Shown here: positions 42,775-51,669 of the stretch, one piece after another
Layout of the letters: the number at the start of each line of letters is the position of its first letter
How positions within the stretch are numbered: position 1 is the first letter of the stretch
From: CALLMM01 sp964429855
Lineage (GTDB): Bacteria > Armatimonadota > Chthonomonadetes > Chthonomonadales > CAJBBX01
Direction of reading: 5' to 3'
DNA length: 64,000 nt
Assembly: GCA_964429855.1 (NCBI GenBank)
Contig: CAYSDM010000016.1
Location: 11,210-75,209 of the forward strand
The notes under the pieces: model-generated
The model's input: the letters and a program-made list of their open reading frames with translations, nothing else
The model's database searches: none
What the model was told of the DNA's origin: nothing
Translations under genes and position numbers: made by a program

Positions 42775-42812
42775 GCGTAATGTAATTTTAACGCTCTAAA
42801 GTTACATTACGC
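42775..42812. promoter_or_regulatory. Inverted repeat, possible operator
   Basis: GCGTAATGTAA (42775-42785) and TTACATTACGC (42802-42812) are perfect inverted copies 16 bp apart in an AT-rich stretch. No U-tract follows. It lies about 70 bp upstream of the next promoter and could be a dimeric regulator site or a hairpin ending coaBC. Confidence 0.45.
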
Positions 42813-42882
42813 AAGACTCTCCTCCATAAAAACGCGCGACAATATCCGGGAGAACCCGGCTCTCGGAAGGAAAAAATAGTCA

Positions 42883-42911
42883 TTGACCGAAGCGCTTCTC
42901 TATGCTATACT
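42883..42911 (+). promoter_or_regulatory. Strong promoter of the 57-residue gene
   Basis: TTGACC (42883-42888), a 17-bp spacer and TATACT (42906-42911), with TG in the spacer end. It predicts a transcript start about 57 bp before the ATG. Confidence 0.75.
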
Positions 42912-42974
42912 TTTCAACTGTAAAAAAGCGGGACGAAGAGGTTACCGCCCGTATATTCTCCAGAGGGGTAGACG

Positions 42975-43148
42975 ATGGAAACCAAACAGACCGAGTGGCA
43001 CAGTGTGGAAGAGGCCGCGACGGTGCGTCCGTCTGTAGATTTTATCCGCGCTGTGGCTGATCTGCTCGAGACCGACGCCAAAGACATTCTCAGCGAAATG
43101 GGTTATGTGCCTGCCCGGGATCTCGTCGCAGAACCCGCAAAGGTCTAG
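42975..43148 (+). CDS. Small 57-residue protein, XRE-helix-like segment
   Basis: A short gene with its own promoter, a GAGGGG Shine-Dalgarno 6 nt before the ATG and a strong terminator downstream. It reads METKQTEWHSVEEAATVRP, then SVDFIRAVADLLETDAKDIL and SEMGYVPARDL. The middle part resembles the last two helices of a Cro/C1 (XRE) domain (family pattern ADALGVDPDELLxxAGYLP), but the helix-turn-helix itself is absent. It could be a partner or remnant of such a regulator, or unrelated. Codon use is like the neighbours. The isolated, well-equipped transcription unit argues that it is real. Confidence 0.6.
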   Translation: METKQTEWHSVEEAATVRPSVDFIRAVADLLETDAKDILSEMGYVPARDLVAEPAKV

Positions 43149-43206
43149 TTCCTATAGGAGAGGCGGTCTCTGACGGTGGGGACAGTCTTTCAAGCGTTGT
43201 AAGCAG

Positions 43207-43234
43207 GGGAGCGGCGAATTCGCCGCTCCCTTTT
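43207..43234. terminator. Bidirectional terminator
   Basis: Perfect palindrome GGGAGCGGCGAA/TTCGCCGCTCCC (43207-43230) followed by TTTT on the plus strand. It separates the small gene from the converging glycosidase gene. Confidence 0.8.
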
Positions 43235-43236
43235 CG

Positions 43237-44493
43237 CTACTCCTCCACAAAAAACGGCACATTGGCGGTCGCCGCGTTGCCCTGACCATCCAGAACGAAG
43301 ACAAACAGCCGGTACGCCCCCGGCTCCTGCGGCGCGGTGAAGGCGATCTTTGCCCCGGGCGTAGAGTGAATCAGGTCGGGCAGGGGAGCGGCGCGCGCCT
43401 CGCCCATGCCGGCATAGAGTCCCGGCTTCACCTCCGGCAGAATCTCCCAGCGATACGTCAGGGGGTCGCCGTCCAGGTCGGTCGCCATTACGACCGCCTC
43501 TTGCCTCTCTCCCGGCTTCAGCGTAACCTCCTCCCGCGCCGCGCGTCCGCCGATCGTCATTCCTTCGACACGCGGGGCGCGATTGGCGGGCCACTCTCCC
43601 GTCCAGAGAAACTGCATCAGATTCACCGTCTCCGTCCGCTCGCCCGTCTCCAGAAACATCCCGAACCAGGTGTGCGTCGCCTCCATCTTCCACTGCCAGA
43701 AGAAGACGTAGGAGCCGATACACTGTTGCCGATCCCTGCCCATCGTCTGCTCGTAGCGATGCCGGTAGACCGCCGCCTTCTCCGTGCTCGTCTCCTCTAT
43801 CGGCGCGCCCCAGCGGGTCTTCGGAACCTGCCAGTTGCCGGACGGTCCCCACTCGGTCACGCAGTAGGCTTTCTCCCAACCGCCGCGCCGAAGGCGTTCG
43901 GGAACCTCCGGCAGGTCCTGATAGGCGTTGATCCCCAGCAGGTCTATCGCAGGACAGCGCGCCTTGATCTCCGCCGCCGCCGCCTCAAACGGCGGCGAAT
44001 CCCCGATCACGGTCATCGCCGGGTGCTTGCCGTCCACGTCATGGATCATCTCCGCGACCTGATTGACCGCATCCCACAGCTTTTTGTCGGTATAGAAGAG
44101 CGGCAGTTCGTTGCCGACGCCCCACATCAGCAGCGCCGGATGATCCTTGTATTTCTGCACTACCGCCTTCACCGCCTCAAACTGCTCCCGCACGGCGCGT
44201 TCGTCGCTGTAGTTGAACTGATGCACATACTCCATCTTCATCGGCAGCCCGACCGTCACCGTCATCCCCAGCCGCGCCGCCTCCTCCAGAATCCGCTCCA
44301 GGTGGGGACCGCCCACGCGCACCGAGTTACCTCCGCGCTCCAGAATGCCCCGCAGAGGGATCGCTCCCGTCGGATCTTCCCAGTAGACCGCCCCCTTCAC
44401 ATAATAGGGCGCTCCGCCCCGATACAGTCTCCAGCCCTCCGGCTCCCGGCGCAGTTCGACCGGAACCGCTCCCGACTTGCGCACCTCGCCCAT
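43237..44493 (-). CDS. GH2-like glycoside hydrolase with C-terminal Ig-like domain
   Basis: The 418-residue protein starts directly with a beta-sheet lead (GWRLYRGGAPYYVKGAVYWED) and a TIM barrel as in GH2 C-terminal domains. GVGNELPLF supplies the acid/base Asn-Glu pair and CVTEWGPSGNW a candidate nucleophile Glu. HPALLMWGVGN is very typical. After residue 320 an Ig/cadherin-like module follows (ATDLDGDPLTYRWEILPE, KIAFTAPQEPGAYRLFVFVLD). There is no signal peptide at the 44493 start (AGGG upstream). The substrate is unknown; beta-glycan or glucuronide is possible. Confidence 0.75.
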   Translation of the reverse strand: MGEVRKSGAVPVELRREPEGWRLYRGGAPYYVKGAVYWEDPTGAIPLRGILERGGNSVRVGGPHLERILEEAARLGMTVTVGLPMKMEYVHQFNYSDERAVREQFEAVKAVVQKYKDHPALLMWGVGNELPLFYTDKKLWDAVNQVAEMIHDVDGKHPAMTVIGDSPPFEAAAAEIKARCPAIDLLGINAYQDLPEVPERLRRGGWEKAYCVTEWGPSGNWQVPKTRWGAPIEETSTEKAAVYRHRYEQTMGRDRQQCIGSYVFFWQWKMEATHTWFGMFLETGERTETVNLMQFLWTGEWPANRAPRVEGMTIGGRAAREEVTLKPGERQEAVVMATDLDGDPLTYRWEILPEVKPGLYAGMGEARAAPLPDLIHSTPGAKIAFTAPQEPGAYRLFVFVLDGQGNAATANVPFFVEE

Positions 44494-44586
44494 CGCTGAC
44501 CCCTCCCTGACAGCATACAAGAGACAACCGCCCGGCATCGGTTCGCCGACGCCGGGCAGTCCCGATCCCCTCAGTGAATCAGACGC

Positions 44587-45636
44587 CTAAAAGCCCATGA
44601 ACCTCCCATCTTTGCTGAACCCGTTCACGCCGATCACGGTGCTGGGAGGAGGAAGCAGTACGACACTGAAGTCGGAGAGACGCGACCGGTCCATTTTATC
44701 GGCAAAGTCGGGCTGGCTTTTACTCAGTCCATCCATTCGGACCTGTACATATTTCAGGGCGCGCTCCCGAATACCTGCCGGAAGGGAGTTGAGCGGCAGC
44801 GCTACCTCTTCGCCTCTCGCCAGTTTCTCCCGCTGCTCAGGGCTGAGAAGATTCAGCAGTTCGGGGGTCAACTCATCGCTGAGCTTCTCTCGCTCGGAAC
44901 GGCTGTCCGTCGCCTCAGCAAGCAGACGCGCCTCCTCGCGCTTCTGCGAAGGGCTCTGACCGATCAACACCTCCTGACCGCTGAACAGCAGCAGCGTCAC
45001 CGACTCCACCAACTGCCCTGGAGTCACACGGGACAGGTAGGCGCTCATCCGACGCTCCTGATGCGCCGGATCCAGACGGATCGCCCACCCGCACGACTGA
45101 GAGACGATCTCCAGCGTCTTGTGCACCGGAGCGTCGCGAGCCTCCACATGCAGAAACGGGAAGAAACGCGCCGCGCCGCCCACGGGCTTTGACGCAGAAG
45201 AGGAGGCTGGCTTCTCCGCATCCTCCACCAGAATACGCCCCGGAGTCGTCCAGGTCACCCTGTACTGGCGCATCCGAAACCTCTCCTGCTCGCGCCGAAG
45301 ATGCCAGCGATGGTGGCGAAGCACCAGCACCCCGTTGCGTGAGAAGACCTGACGCTGATACAGAGCCGCCAGACGCGAGACCGCCATCCCCAGAGGAACC
45401 TGCTCCACCTTCACATGCGGCAGCGTCAGATCATTGAGATAGGCGTCCGCAAGGATGTTGAGGCGGTACTGCTTCCCCAGCGCCTCCACCACATCCGCCA
45501 GCGTTGCCTGCTTCAACTCCAGTGTCACCAGCGGTTCGGGAGCAGCCTCTTTCGCATGAGGAGGCGTCTGAGCGCGCACAACGACCGCAAAGACAGACAG
45601 AAGCGCTAGAATCGCCATCCTTCCAAGAGAAGACAT
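44587..45636 (-). CDS. Secreted protein with secretin/TonB-short-N-terminus-like domain
   Basis: The 349-residue protein begins with a signal peptide (SSLGRMAILALLSVFAVVVRAQ). Residues about 38-105 look like an STN domain: LELKQATLADVVEALGKQYR and NILADAYLNDLTLP. A second, similar region near 170-230 (APVHKTLEIVSQSCGWAIRLD) may repeat this fold. The rest is charged and helical (EREKLSDELTPELLNLLSPEQ). It lacks the secretin pore domain. Together with the small exported protein 15 bp upstream it may form an operon. AGGAG lies upstream of the ATG. Confidence 0.68.
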   Translation of the reverse strand: MSSLGRMAILALLSVFAVVVRAQTPPHAKEAAPEPLVTLELKQATLADVVEALGKQYRLNILADAYLNDLTLPHVKVEQVPLGMAVSRLAALYQRQVFSRNGVLVLRHHRWHLRREQERFRMRQYRVTWTTPGRILVEDAEKPASSSASKPVGGAARFFPFLHVEARDAPVHKTLEIVSQSCGWAIRLDPAHQERRMSAYLSRVTPGQLVESVTLLLFSGQEVLIGQSPSQKREEARLLAEATDSRSEREKLSDELTPELLNLLSPEQREKLARGEEVALPLNSLPAGIRERALKYVQVRMDGLSKSQPDFADKMDRSRLSDFSVVLLPPPSTVIGVNGFSKDGRFMGF

Positions 45637-45651
45637 GATGCTGCTCCTTTC

Positions 45652-46137
45652 TCAGTTACCGCCTCCCCCGCCGGGTGGATTGCCAACAGGAGGCTCCAGT
45701 ATTACTACCTGCGCTACAGCAAATGGTTCGTCTTTTGCTTCGTCAGTGTTTCCTCTCTCATTCACCAACAGCCATTCGTCCACGTAATATCCTGGGACAT
45801 CTTTAGCAAATCCAACGATATCCCATATCTGTGTAAATCCACTTACTCCACGAGATGTGGGCGGATACATTCCCGTCATACTTCTCAGAGCAACACAGTG
45901 AATTGCACAAGTTGTGTCGAACAACTGACCACTTGGAGACCAAGTGTCGGCGTCTGTTTGTGAAATTGAATAGATTACCAACGTGGTAATCTTAGCCTTC
46001 ACAGGTGGACTTGCCACACCAGTCATCGGAGGAAGGTTATTCATTATAATCTGCCCAGATGCAGGACAAACCGCGAAAATCGCAAGCCCTATGACAAGCA
46101 GGGAAACGGTCATGGTCGCGGCTTTTTTCACAAACAT
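45652..46137 (-). CDS. Hypothetical exported protein of lower GC content
   Basis: The 161-residue protein has a clear signal peptide (FVKKAATMTVSLLVIGLAIF then CPASGQ). The mature part includes TTLVIYSISQTDADTWSP, DTTCAIHCVALRSM, with a Cys pair that may form a disulfide, and DEWLLVNERGNTDEAKDEPF, and ends in a PPVGNPPGGGGGN tail. I recognise no family. Its base composition is clearly more AT-rich than its neighbours, and its upstream region is too. The adjacent STN-type gene follows by 15 bp, so they are probably co-expressed. Acquisition by transfer is possible. Confidence 0.65.
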   Translation of the reverse strand: MFVKKAATMTVSLLVIGLAIFAVCPASGQIIMNNLPPMTGVASPPVKAKITTLVIYSISQTDADTWSPSGQLFDTTCAIHCVALRSMTGMYPPTSRGVSGFTQIWDIVGFAKDVPGYYVDEWLLVNERGNTDEAKDEPFAVAQVVILEPPVGNPPGGGGGN

Positions 46138-46288
46138 GATTAAACTTCTTTCTTACAAGTCATCTATCTACGTTTTGACGACTACATTTGAAGTTTATCA
46201 CTCATTAGAGTGTCTGACATGGGCTGTTTGTGAAATTTGTTACAAATATTAGACGATACACCCCCTCCCTTCACAACTCGTCCAACGA

Positions 46289-46831
46289 CTACCGTTTCCG
46301 GCGCGTCACCGGATTCCGCTCCTCGCGCCGATCCGCGTAGACCGCCACCCAGTCCGCCAGACGCTCCCCCAGCCGGCGGCAGGCGTCCTGCATCTCCGGC
46401 GAACGCGGCTCGCCCGCGCAGATGGCTCCGTAGTGCAGCGTGACGCCCTTCGCCACATAGTCGGGAACCCCAAACACCAGAAAGCCGAAGTTCATCAGCA
46501 CCAGCAGCAGGCTCTGGCAGGTCAGTTCCGCGCCGCCGCCCAGACCGCCCTGGGAGGCAAAGGCGCAGCCGATCTTGCCGTCCAGCCTGCCCCACAACCC
46601 CCCGACCGTCTCATCCCAGAACCGTTTCATCTTCCAGGAGAGGACGCCCATATTGGTCGGCGCGCCGACCGCAACGCCGTCGCACCACAACAGGTCGTCG
46701 CCCGTCGCCTCCTCCACCGACCGCAGGCGCACCTCCATCTCCGACACGCTCCCGGCTCCCTCCGCCACCAGTTCCGCCATCCGCTTCGTATGCCCGGTCG
46801 CGCTGTCGTAAAGCACCAGAACCTTGCCCAT
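46289..46831 (-). CDS. Flavodoxin/WrbA-like family protein
   Basis: The 180-residue protein starts GKVLVLYDSATGHTKRMAEL, where SATGHT is the FMN phosphate-binding loop. The GAPTNMGVLSWKMKRFWDE and FASQGGLGGGAELTCQSLLL segments match NAD(P)H:quinone oxidoreductases of the WrbA/flavodoxin fold. It would carry electrons or reduce quinones with FMN. A C-terminal basic tail (RREERNPVTRRKR) is unusual for the family. It is a single-gene unit. No clear Shine-Dalgarno was found. Confidence 0.85.
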   Translation of the reverse strand: MGKVLVLYDSATGHTKRMAELVAEGAGSVSEMEVRLRSVEEATGDDLLWCDGVAVGAPTNMGVLSWKMKRFWDETVGGLWGRLDGKIGCAFASQGGLGGGAELTCQSLLLVLMNFGFLVFGVPDYVAKGVTLHYGAICAGEPRSPEMQDACRRLGERLADWVAVYADRREERNPVTRRKR

Positions 46832-46968
46832 ATCCGCTCCGCATCTGTGAATGATTTCGCGCCGCCGCGCATCTCTGTTTTCGCAGCCGACCCTGAAATA
46901 CCCTGCCTGTGCAGGGAGAAGCGCGCCGGAAGCGGAAAGGAGAGAGAAAGCCCGAAGGAGAGGAGCCC

Positions 46969-48300
46969 GTGAAACTGATCCTGTTACTTGCCCTGATCAT
47001 CGGCGTCATCGCCTGGCTCTCGGCGTCCCATCCTCCCGCCGAAAACGCCCCGCAGTCCGAACTGACCCGCGAGGAGGCGATCGCGCAGACGATGGCTCCC
47101 TACTCTGGACCGAGCGAACGGGGCGTCAACCGGCAGACCCTTGTCGGGAAGGTGATGTGCGGCTATCAGGGATGGTTCACGGCGGAAGGCGACGGAGCCG
47201 AGAGAGGATGGTTTCACTGGGCGGGTTCCAACGGCTTTCGACCGGGAAGCTGCTCGATAGATCTGTGGCCCGACGTGAGCGAACTCGACCCCGACGAACG
47301 CTACCCGACCCCCTTCCGCCATGCTGACGGGCGCGTCGCCGAGGTCTTCAGCTCCTACAACCGCAAAACCGTCCTGCGCCACTTTCGATGGATGCGCGAC
47401 CACGGCATAGACGGCGCTTTCGTGCAGCGTTTCGCTGTCGAGACCTTCCACCCCAAAGGGCTGCGCCACAGCAGCCGCGTTCTGGCGCACTGCCGCGAAG
47501 GAGCCAACCTCTACGGACGCGCCTACGCCGTCATGTACGATCTGTCGGGGATGCGGGAAGGGCAGATGACGCGCATGTTGGAGGACTGGAAGCTGCTGCT
47601 AGACCGGATGCAGATCACCCGCGATCCCGCCTATCTGCGCCACAACGGCAAGCCGGTCGTCGCGGTCTGGGGATTCGGCTTCAACGACAACCGCCGCTAC
47701 ACCCTGCAGGAGGGGATGACTCTGGTGGAGTTCCTCAAGAACGACCCGCGCTACGGCGGATGCACCGTCATGCTGGGCGTCCCGACCGGATGGCGAACGC
47801 TGGACGCCGACAGCGTCAACGATCCGACCCTGCACGCCCTGATCCGCAAAGCCGACATCGTCAGTCCCTGGACGGTAGGACGCTACGCCACGCCGGAGCA
47901 GGCGCGCCTCCATGCCCAACGCCGGTGGACTCCCGATCTGGAATGGTGCAGGCAGAATGGCAAAGAGTACCTGCCGGTCGTCTTTCCGGGCTTCTCCTGG
48001 CACAATATGTTCCTCGATTCGAAACTCGACCTGATCCCCCGCCTGAAGGGACGCTTCCTCTGGAGCCAGTACGCCGCCGCCAAACGCGCCGGGGCGACGA
48101 TGCTCTATCAGGCGATGTTCGACGAGGTGGACGAGGGGACGGCGATATTCAAATGCGCCAACGACCCCCCTGTCGGGGAATCGAAGTTCGTTACCTGCGA
48201 GGGGCTTCCCTCCGATCACTACCTGTGGCTTGCAGGACAGGGAGCGCGGATGCTGCGCGGCGAAATCCCGCTCACGGAAGAGCCGCCCGCCCGCCGTTAA
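46969..48300 (+). CDS. GH71/GH99-like domain protein, membrane-anchored
   Basis: The 443-residue protein starts MKLILLLALIIGVIAWLSAS (GTG read as Met), a signal anchor or signal peptide. The main domain has VMCGYQGWFTAEGDGAERGW, FSSYNRKTVLRHFRWMRDHG, IDGAFVQRF, NGKPVVAVWGFGFND and ATMLYQAMFDEVDEGTAIFK, as in glycoside hydrolase family 71/99-like domain proteins, including some called xylosidase/arabinosidase. GTG 46969 has GGAG 8 nt upstream and is preferred over 46909. The substrate is unknown. The gene is 26 bp from a UROD paralogue, an unusual pairing. Confidence 0.75.
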   Translation: MKLILLLALIIGVIAWLSASHPPAENAPQSELTREEAIAQTMAPYSGPSERGVNRQTLVGKVMCGYQGWFTAEGDGAERGWFHWAGSNGFRPGSCSIDLWPDVSELDPDERYPTPFRHADGRVAEVFSSYNRKTVLRHFRWMRDHGIDGAFVQRFAVETFHPKGLRHSSRVLAHCREGANLYGRAYAVMYDLSGMREGQMTRMLEDWKLLLDRMQITRDPAYLRHNGKPVVAVWGFGFNDNRRYTLQEGMTLVEFLKNDPRYGGCTVMLGVPTGWRTLDADSVNDPTLHALIRKADIVSPWTVGRYATPEQARLHAQRRWTPDLEWCRQNGKEYLPVVFPGFSWHNMFLDSKLDLIPRLKGRFLWSQYAAAKRAGATMLYQAMFDEVDEGTAIFKCANDPPVGESKFVTCEGLPSDHYLWLAGQGARMLRGEIPLTEEPPARR

Positions 48301-48326
48301 AATCATAAACAGAGAGAGCAATCACG

Positions 48327-49442
48327 ATGACCAATCGAGAACGCGCCTTCGCCGTTCTGAACTATCAGCCCTATGACCGCCTGCCGCTGGTGCACTTTGG
48401 CTACTGGTCGGAGACCGTGCAGAAGTGGCACCAGGAGGGACATCTGACCGCCGAGGAGGCTTCCGGCTACGGGGATAACAGCCCGGCAGACCACTCCATC
48501 GCCCACAAACTGGGATTCGACTTCAACTGGCAGTCCATGTTCTATACCAGTCACGGACTGCGCCCCCCCTTCGAAAGCCGCGTCATCGAACGGTTCCACG
48601 ACGGCTCCTACACCGTTTTGAACGCAGACGGGATGATCATCCTCCAGAAGCCGGGAGCCGGCTCCATTCCCGCCGAGATAGACCACCTCCTGAAAGATCG
48701 CGCCGCCTGGGAGGAGCACTACCTCCCCCGCCTCCAGTGGCACCCCGACCGTGTGAACGTGGCGGCTCTGGAGGAGTGGAAAGACGCCTCGCAGCGCGAG
48801 AACCCCATCGGACTGCACTGCGGCAGCCTCTACGGGCAGATACGCAACTGGCTGGGCGTGGAGGGATCCGCCTACCTCTACGCCGATGATGAGGCGCTGT
48901 TCACCGAGATCATTGATACCGTCGGCGAACTCTGCTATCGCTGCACCGATGCCGCCCTCGCCAGCGGCGCGCAGTTCGACTTTGCCCACTTCTGGGAGGA
49001 TATCTGCTTCAAAAACGGCCCGCTCATTAAGCCTTCGGTCTTCGCGCAGAAGGTCGGTCCGCACTATCGCCGGATCACGCAGCTTGTCCGCAGCGCGGGA
49101 CTGGAGATCGTCTCCCTCGATTCCGACGGCAAGATTGACAAGCTTGTCCCCATCTGGCTGGAGAACGGGGTCAATACCATGTTTCCGATCGAAGTGGGAA
49201 CCTGGGGGGCGAGCATTCAGCCCTGGCGGGAGCAGTACGGGCGGGAACTGCGGGGCGTGGGAGGCATGGATAAGCGGGTCTTCGCGCAGGACTACGCGGC
49301 GGTGGATCGGGAGATCGAACGCCTCAAGCCGCTGGTGGATATGGGCGGCTATCTGCCCTGCCCGGACCATCGAATCGCCCCGGACGCCCTGTGGGATAAC
49401 GTTCGCTACTACTGCGACCGGATGCGCGAAGAGTTTGCATAG
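48327..49442 (+). CDS. UROD-superfamily protein outside the main array
   Basis: The 371-residue protein is close to the one encoded at 21489. It opens MTNRERAFAVLNYQPYDRLP and has FDFAHFWEDICFKNGPLIKP, IVSLDSDGKIDKLVPIWLEN, NTMFPIEVGTWG and LPCPDHRIAPDALWDN. The HxC site is replaced by LDSDGK, with no Cys, and the C-terminal ligand by CPDHRI. Loss of metal ligands argues against the usual zinc-thiol chemistry. It is 26 bp downstream of the GH99-like gene and 17 kb away from the corrinoid block. A role linked to sugar or methyl-ether breakdown is speculation. Confidence 0.75.
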   Translation: MTNRERAFAVLNYQPYDRLPLVHFGYWSETVQKWHQEGHLTAEEASGYGDNSPADHSIAHKLGFDFNWQSMFYTSHGLRPPFESRVIERFHDGSYTVLNADGMIILQKPGAGSIPAEIDHLLKDRAAWEEHYLPRLQWHPDRVNVAALEEWKDASQRENPIGLHCGSLYGQIRNWLGVEGSAYLYADDEALFTEIIDTVGELCYRCTDAALASGAQFDFAHFWEDICFKNGPLIKPSVFAQKVGPHYRRITQLVRSAGLEIVSLDSDGKIDKLVPIWLENGVNTMFPIEVGTWGASIQPWREQYGRELRGVGGMDKRVFAQDYAAVDREIERLKPLVDMGGYLPCPDHRIAPDALWDNVRYYCDRMREEFA

Positions 49443-49469
49443 GCTCCCCCGACCCTTTCGAGGGAGCCT
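49441..49469. terminator. Terminator-like hairpin between converging genes
   Basis: AGGCTCCC (49441-49448) pairs with GGGAGCCT (49462-49469). The stem overlaps the stop of the UROD gene. No U-tract is present. Confidence 0.5.
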
Positions 49470-49483
49470 GTGCGCTCCTGCGA

Positions 49484-51502
49484 CTACTTCAGATAACGGT
49501 CTAACCAGGCAAGATTGCGGCGCAGACGATCCAGACGCAGATCAGGCGGACCGTTGCGCGACATGCCGTGACTGGACTCCGACGGGTAACGAACCAGTTC
49601 GACCGTCTTTCGCTGCGCCCTCAGCGCGGCAAATAGCTCCTCCGCCTGCCCGACCGGACAGCGCAGATCGCCGTCTGAGTGGATGATGAGCAGGGGCGTG
49701 TTGATCCGCCCGGCGTAGGCGAGCGGAGAGCATCGCCATAGATCGCTCGGATCGTCCCAGGCGTTGCCCTTCCAGGTCTTGCCATGCTGCCAGGCGAAAT
49801 CGCAGGTTCCCGACATGCTGTGCAGATTCCCCACCAGACGGTCGGTGATGGCGCACCGGAATCGGTCTGTATGTCCTACCGCCCAGGCGGTCATGAAGCC
49901 GCCGTAGGAGCCGCCCATGATCGCCATGCGCTCCCCATCCACATAGGGAAGCGCGGCGGCGTAGTCGGCGACCGCCTGTACGTCATCCCAGTCGCGGTTA
50001 CCCCAGTCGCCTTTGATCGCCTTCGTATGCGCTTCGCCGTAGCCTTTGCTGCCGCGCGGATTGGAGAAGACCACGACGTAGCCGTTCGCCGCCAGCCACT
50101 GCAGTTCATGGAACGGAGCGGACTGTCCGCCGTACTGCGCCGCCGGGCCGCCATGCACATAGAGCACGCAGGGATACACTGTCCCTTCCTCTCTTCCCCG
50201 GGGCTGTAAAACCCAGCCGTGCACCTTGCCGCCGTCCGCGTTGGGTATATCGAACGGCTCCGGCATCTGCATCTCGACCTCTTCCAGAAGCTCCGCATTG
50301 ATCCGGCTCAGGCGGCTCAGTTCCAGACCATGTCCCTCCGAGGTCCCCAGATAGAGATCGTGCGGATCGGTCGCCGTGCCCAGCAGCAGGGCGAACTGCC
50401 GCTCATCCCGGCTGATGCTGAATGCGCCCAGTTCGTGATTTGCCGGCGTCAACGGAGAGAAGCCGCCCCCGTTCAGCCCGACTCGATAGAGCCGGGTATC
50501 GCCTCGTTCGCTGACGGGGAAGTAGAGCGCCAGACTGTCCGGCGACCACTGCAGCGACGCGCCTGCCCCGACATCGTGCATATCGCAGAGCGTGTCATAT
50601 CCGACCGACTTATCGGTGTCTCCCGTCAGGTCTCGCGCCTCCGACGCTCCGTTCGCTGGAATGACCAGCACCCGCGTATTCGCGCCGCCCCAGTACTCCT
50701 CGATATCGGTGTGCCCCATATACGCCAGCCAGTTGCCGTCCGGCGACCAGGCAAGCGCGCCTTTAGGTCCGGCAGGCGCTTCGACGCGCTGCGCCTCGCC
50801 TCCCTCCGCCGGAATGGTATAGATGTCGTCCAGCATGGGATTCAGGTCGTTATCCTCATGGCGATTGGACACAAATGCAATGGTCTTGCTGTCCGGCGAC
50901 CAGGCAAGCGATTCGTGCGAATAGGGAACATCGGTCAACGCCTTCGCCTCTCCCGTCATCGCATCCGCCACCCAGACCTGCCCGAACGATTCGTCGAAGT
51001 AGCCGAAACCGTCCAGCCGATAGAACAGCTTCGTATGGACGCGAACCGGCGAGCTTTCCCCCTTCTCCTCGCGCTCCTTGCGCGCCTTCTCGGTCCGCTC
51101 CGGAGGCGTCGCCCGGAAGATAAAGGCGATCTTCTGACCATCCGGCGACCAGGCGATCTCCTGTATGCCGCCCTCCTCCAGCTTCGTCAGCGGGCGCGCT
51201 TCGCCCCCGTCCGCCGGAATCAGGTATATCTGCGATTTCGGCTTGTCGCGGTCGCTCAGGAAGGCGATCTGCGTCCCGTCCGGCGACCAGCGCGGGGAGC
51301 CGTCTGAGTGCCCATCGCCAGTGAAGGGACGCGCCGCGCCGCTCTCCACATCCGCCATCCACAGCGACGATAGATAGCGGTTCTTCTCCGGGTCGGTACG
51401 CCGGACAACAAAGATCACGCGCCTGCCGTCTGGCGATATCTGGGTGTCGCTCGCCAGCCTGAAACGCAGCAGGTCTTCGAGCGCAACGGGTCTTTTCGTC
51501 AT
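49484..51502 (-). CDS. S9-family prolyl oligopeptidase-like peptidase
   Basis: The 672-residue protein has an N-terminal seven-blade beta-propeller with TolB/PD40-type repeats (SPDGRRVIFVVRR, WSPDGTQIAFLSDR, WSPDSKTIAFVSN, WSPDGNWLAYMGH) and a C-terminal alpha/beta hydrolase. The nucleophile Ser is in GGSYGGFMTAW, the Asp in IIHSDGDLRCPV, and the His in SSHGMSRNGPP. These are the acylaminoacyl-peptidase/S9C motifs. There is no signal peptide, so it is probably cytoplasmic and trims short or acylated peptides. AGGAG lies 6 nt before the ATG. Confidence 0.93.
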   Translation of the reverse strand: MTKRPVALEDLLRFRLASDTQISPDGRRVIFVVRRTDPEKNRYLSSLWMADVESGAARPFTGDGHSDGSPRWSPDGTQIAFLSDRDKPKSQIYLIPADGGEARPLTKLEEGGIQEIAWSPDGQKIAFIFRATPPERTEKARKEREEKGESSPVRVHTKLFYRLDGFGYFDESFGQVWVADAMTGEAKALTDVPYSHESLAWSPDSKTIAFVSNRHEDNDLNPMLDDIYTIPAEGGEAQRVEAPAGPKGALAWSPDGNWLAYMGHTDIEEYWGGANTRVLVIPANGASEARDLTGDTDKSVGYDTLCDMHDVGAGASLQWSPDSLALYFPVSERGDTRLYRVGLNGGGFSPLTPANHELGAFSISRDERQFALLLGTATDPHDLYLGTSEGHGLELSRLSRINAELLEEVEMQMPEPFDIPNADGGKVHGWVLQPRGREEGTVYPCVLYVHGGPAAQYGGQSAPFHELQWLAANGYVVVFSNPRGSKGYGEAHTKAIKGDWGNRDWDDVQAVADYAAALPYVDGERMAIMGGSYGGFMTAWAVGHTDRFRCAITDRLVGNLHSMSGTCDFAWQHGKTWKGNAWDDPSDLWRCSPLAYAGRINTPLLIIHSDGDLRCPVGQAEELFAALRAQRKTVELVRYPSESSHGMSRNGPPDLRLDRLRRNLAWLDRYLK

Positions 51503-51669
51503 CTATCGCTCCTAGCAAAATCTCCGGCTGCGGCGAACCCCCTGCATCTCACCGCAGCCCTGCCATTGTGTTCGAGAAAGAGGATGCGCTCTCCTGCTTT
51601 CCGCATTCGGTCATCTTCAACGAGTAGACATCCCAGGAGCTATACATCTGTGCGTTAGAGGTGAATCGA

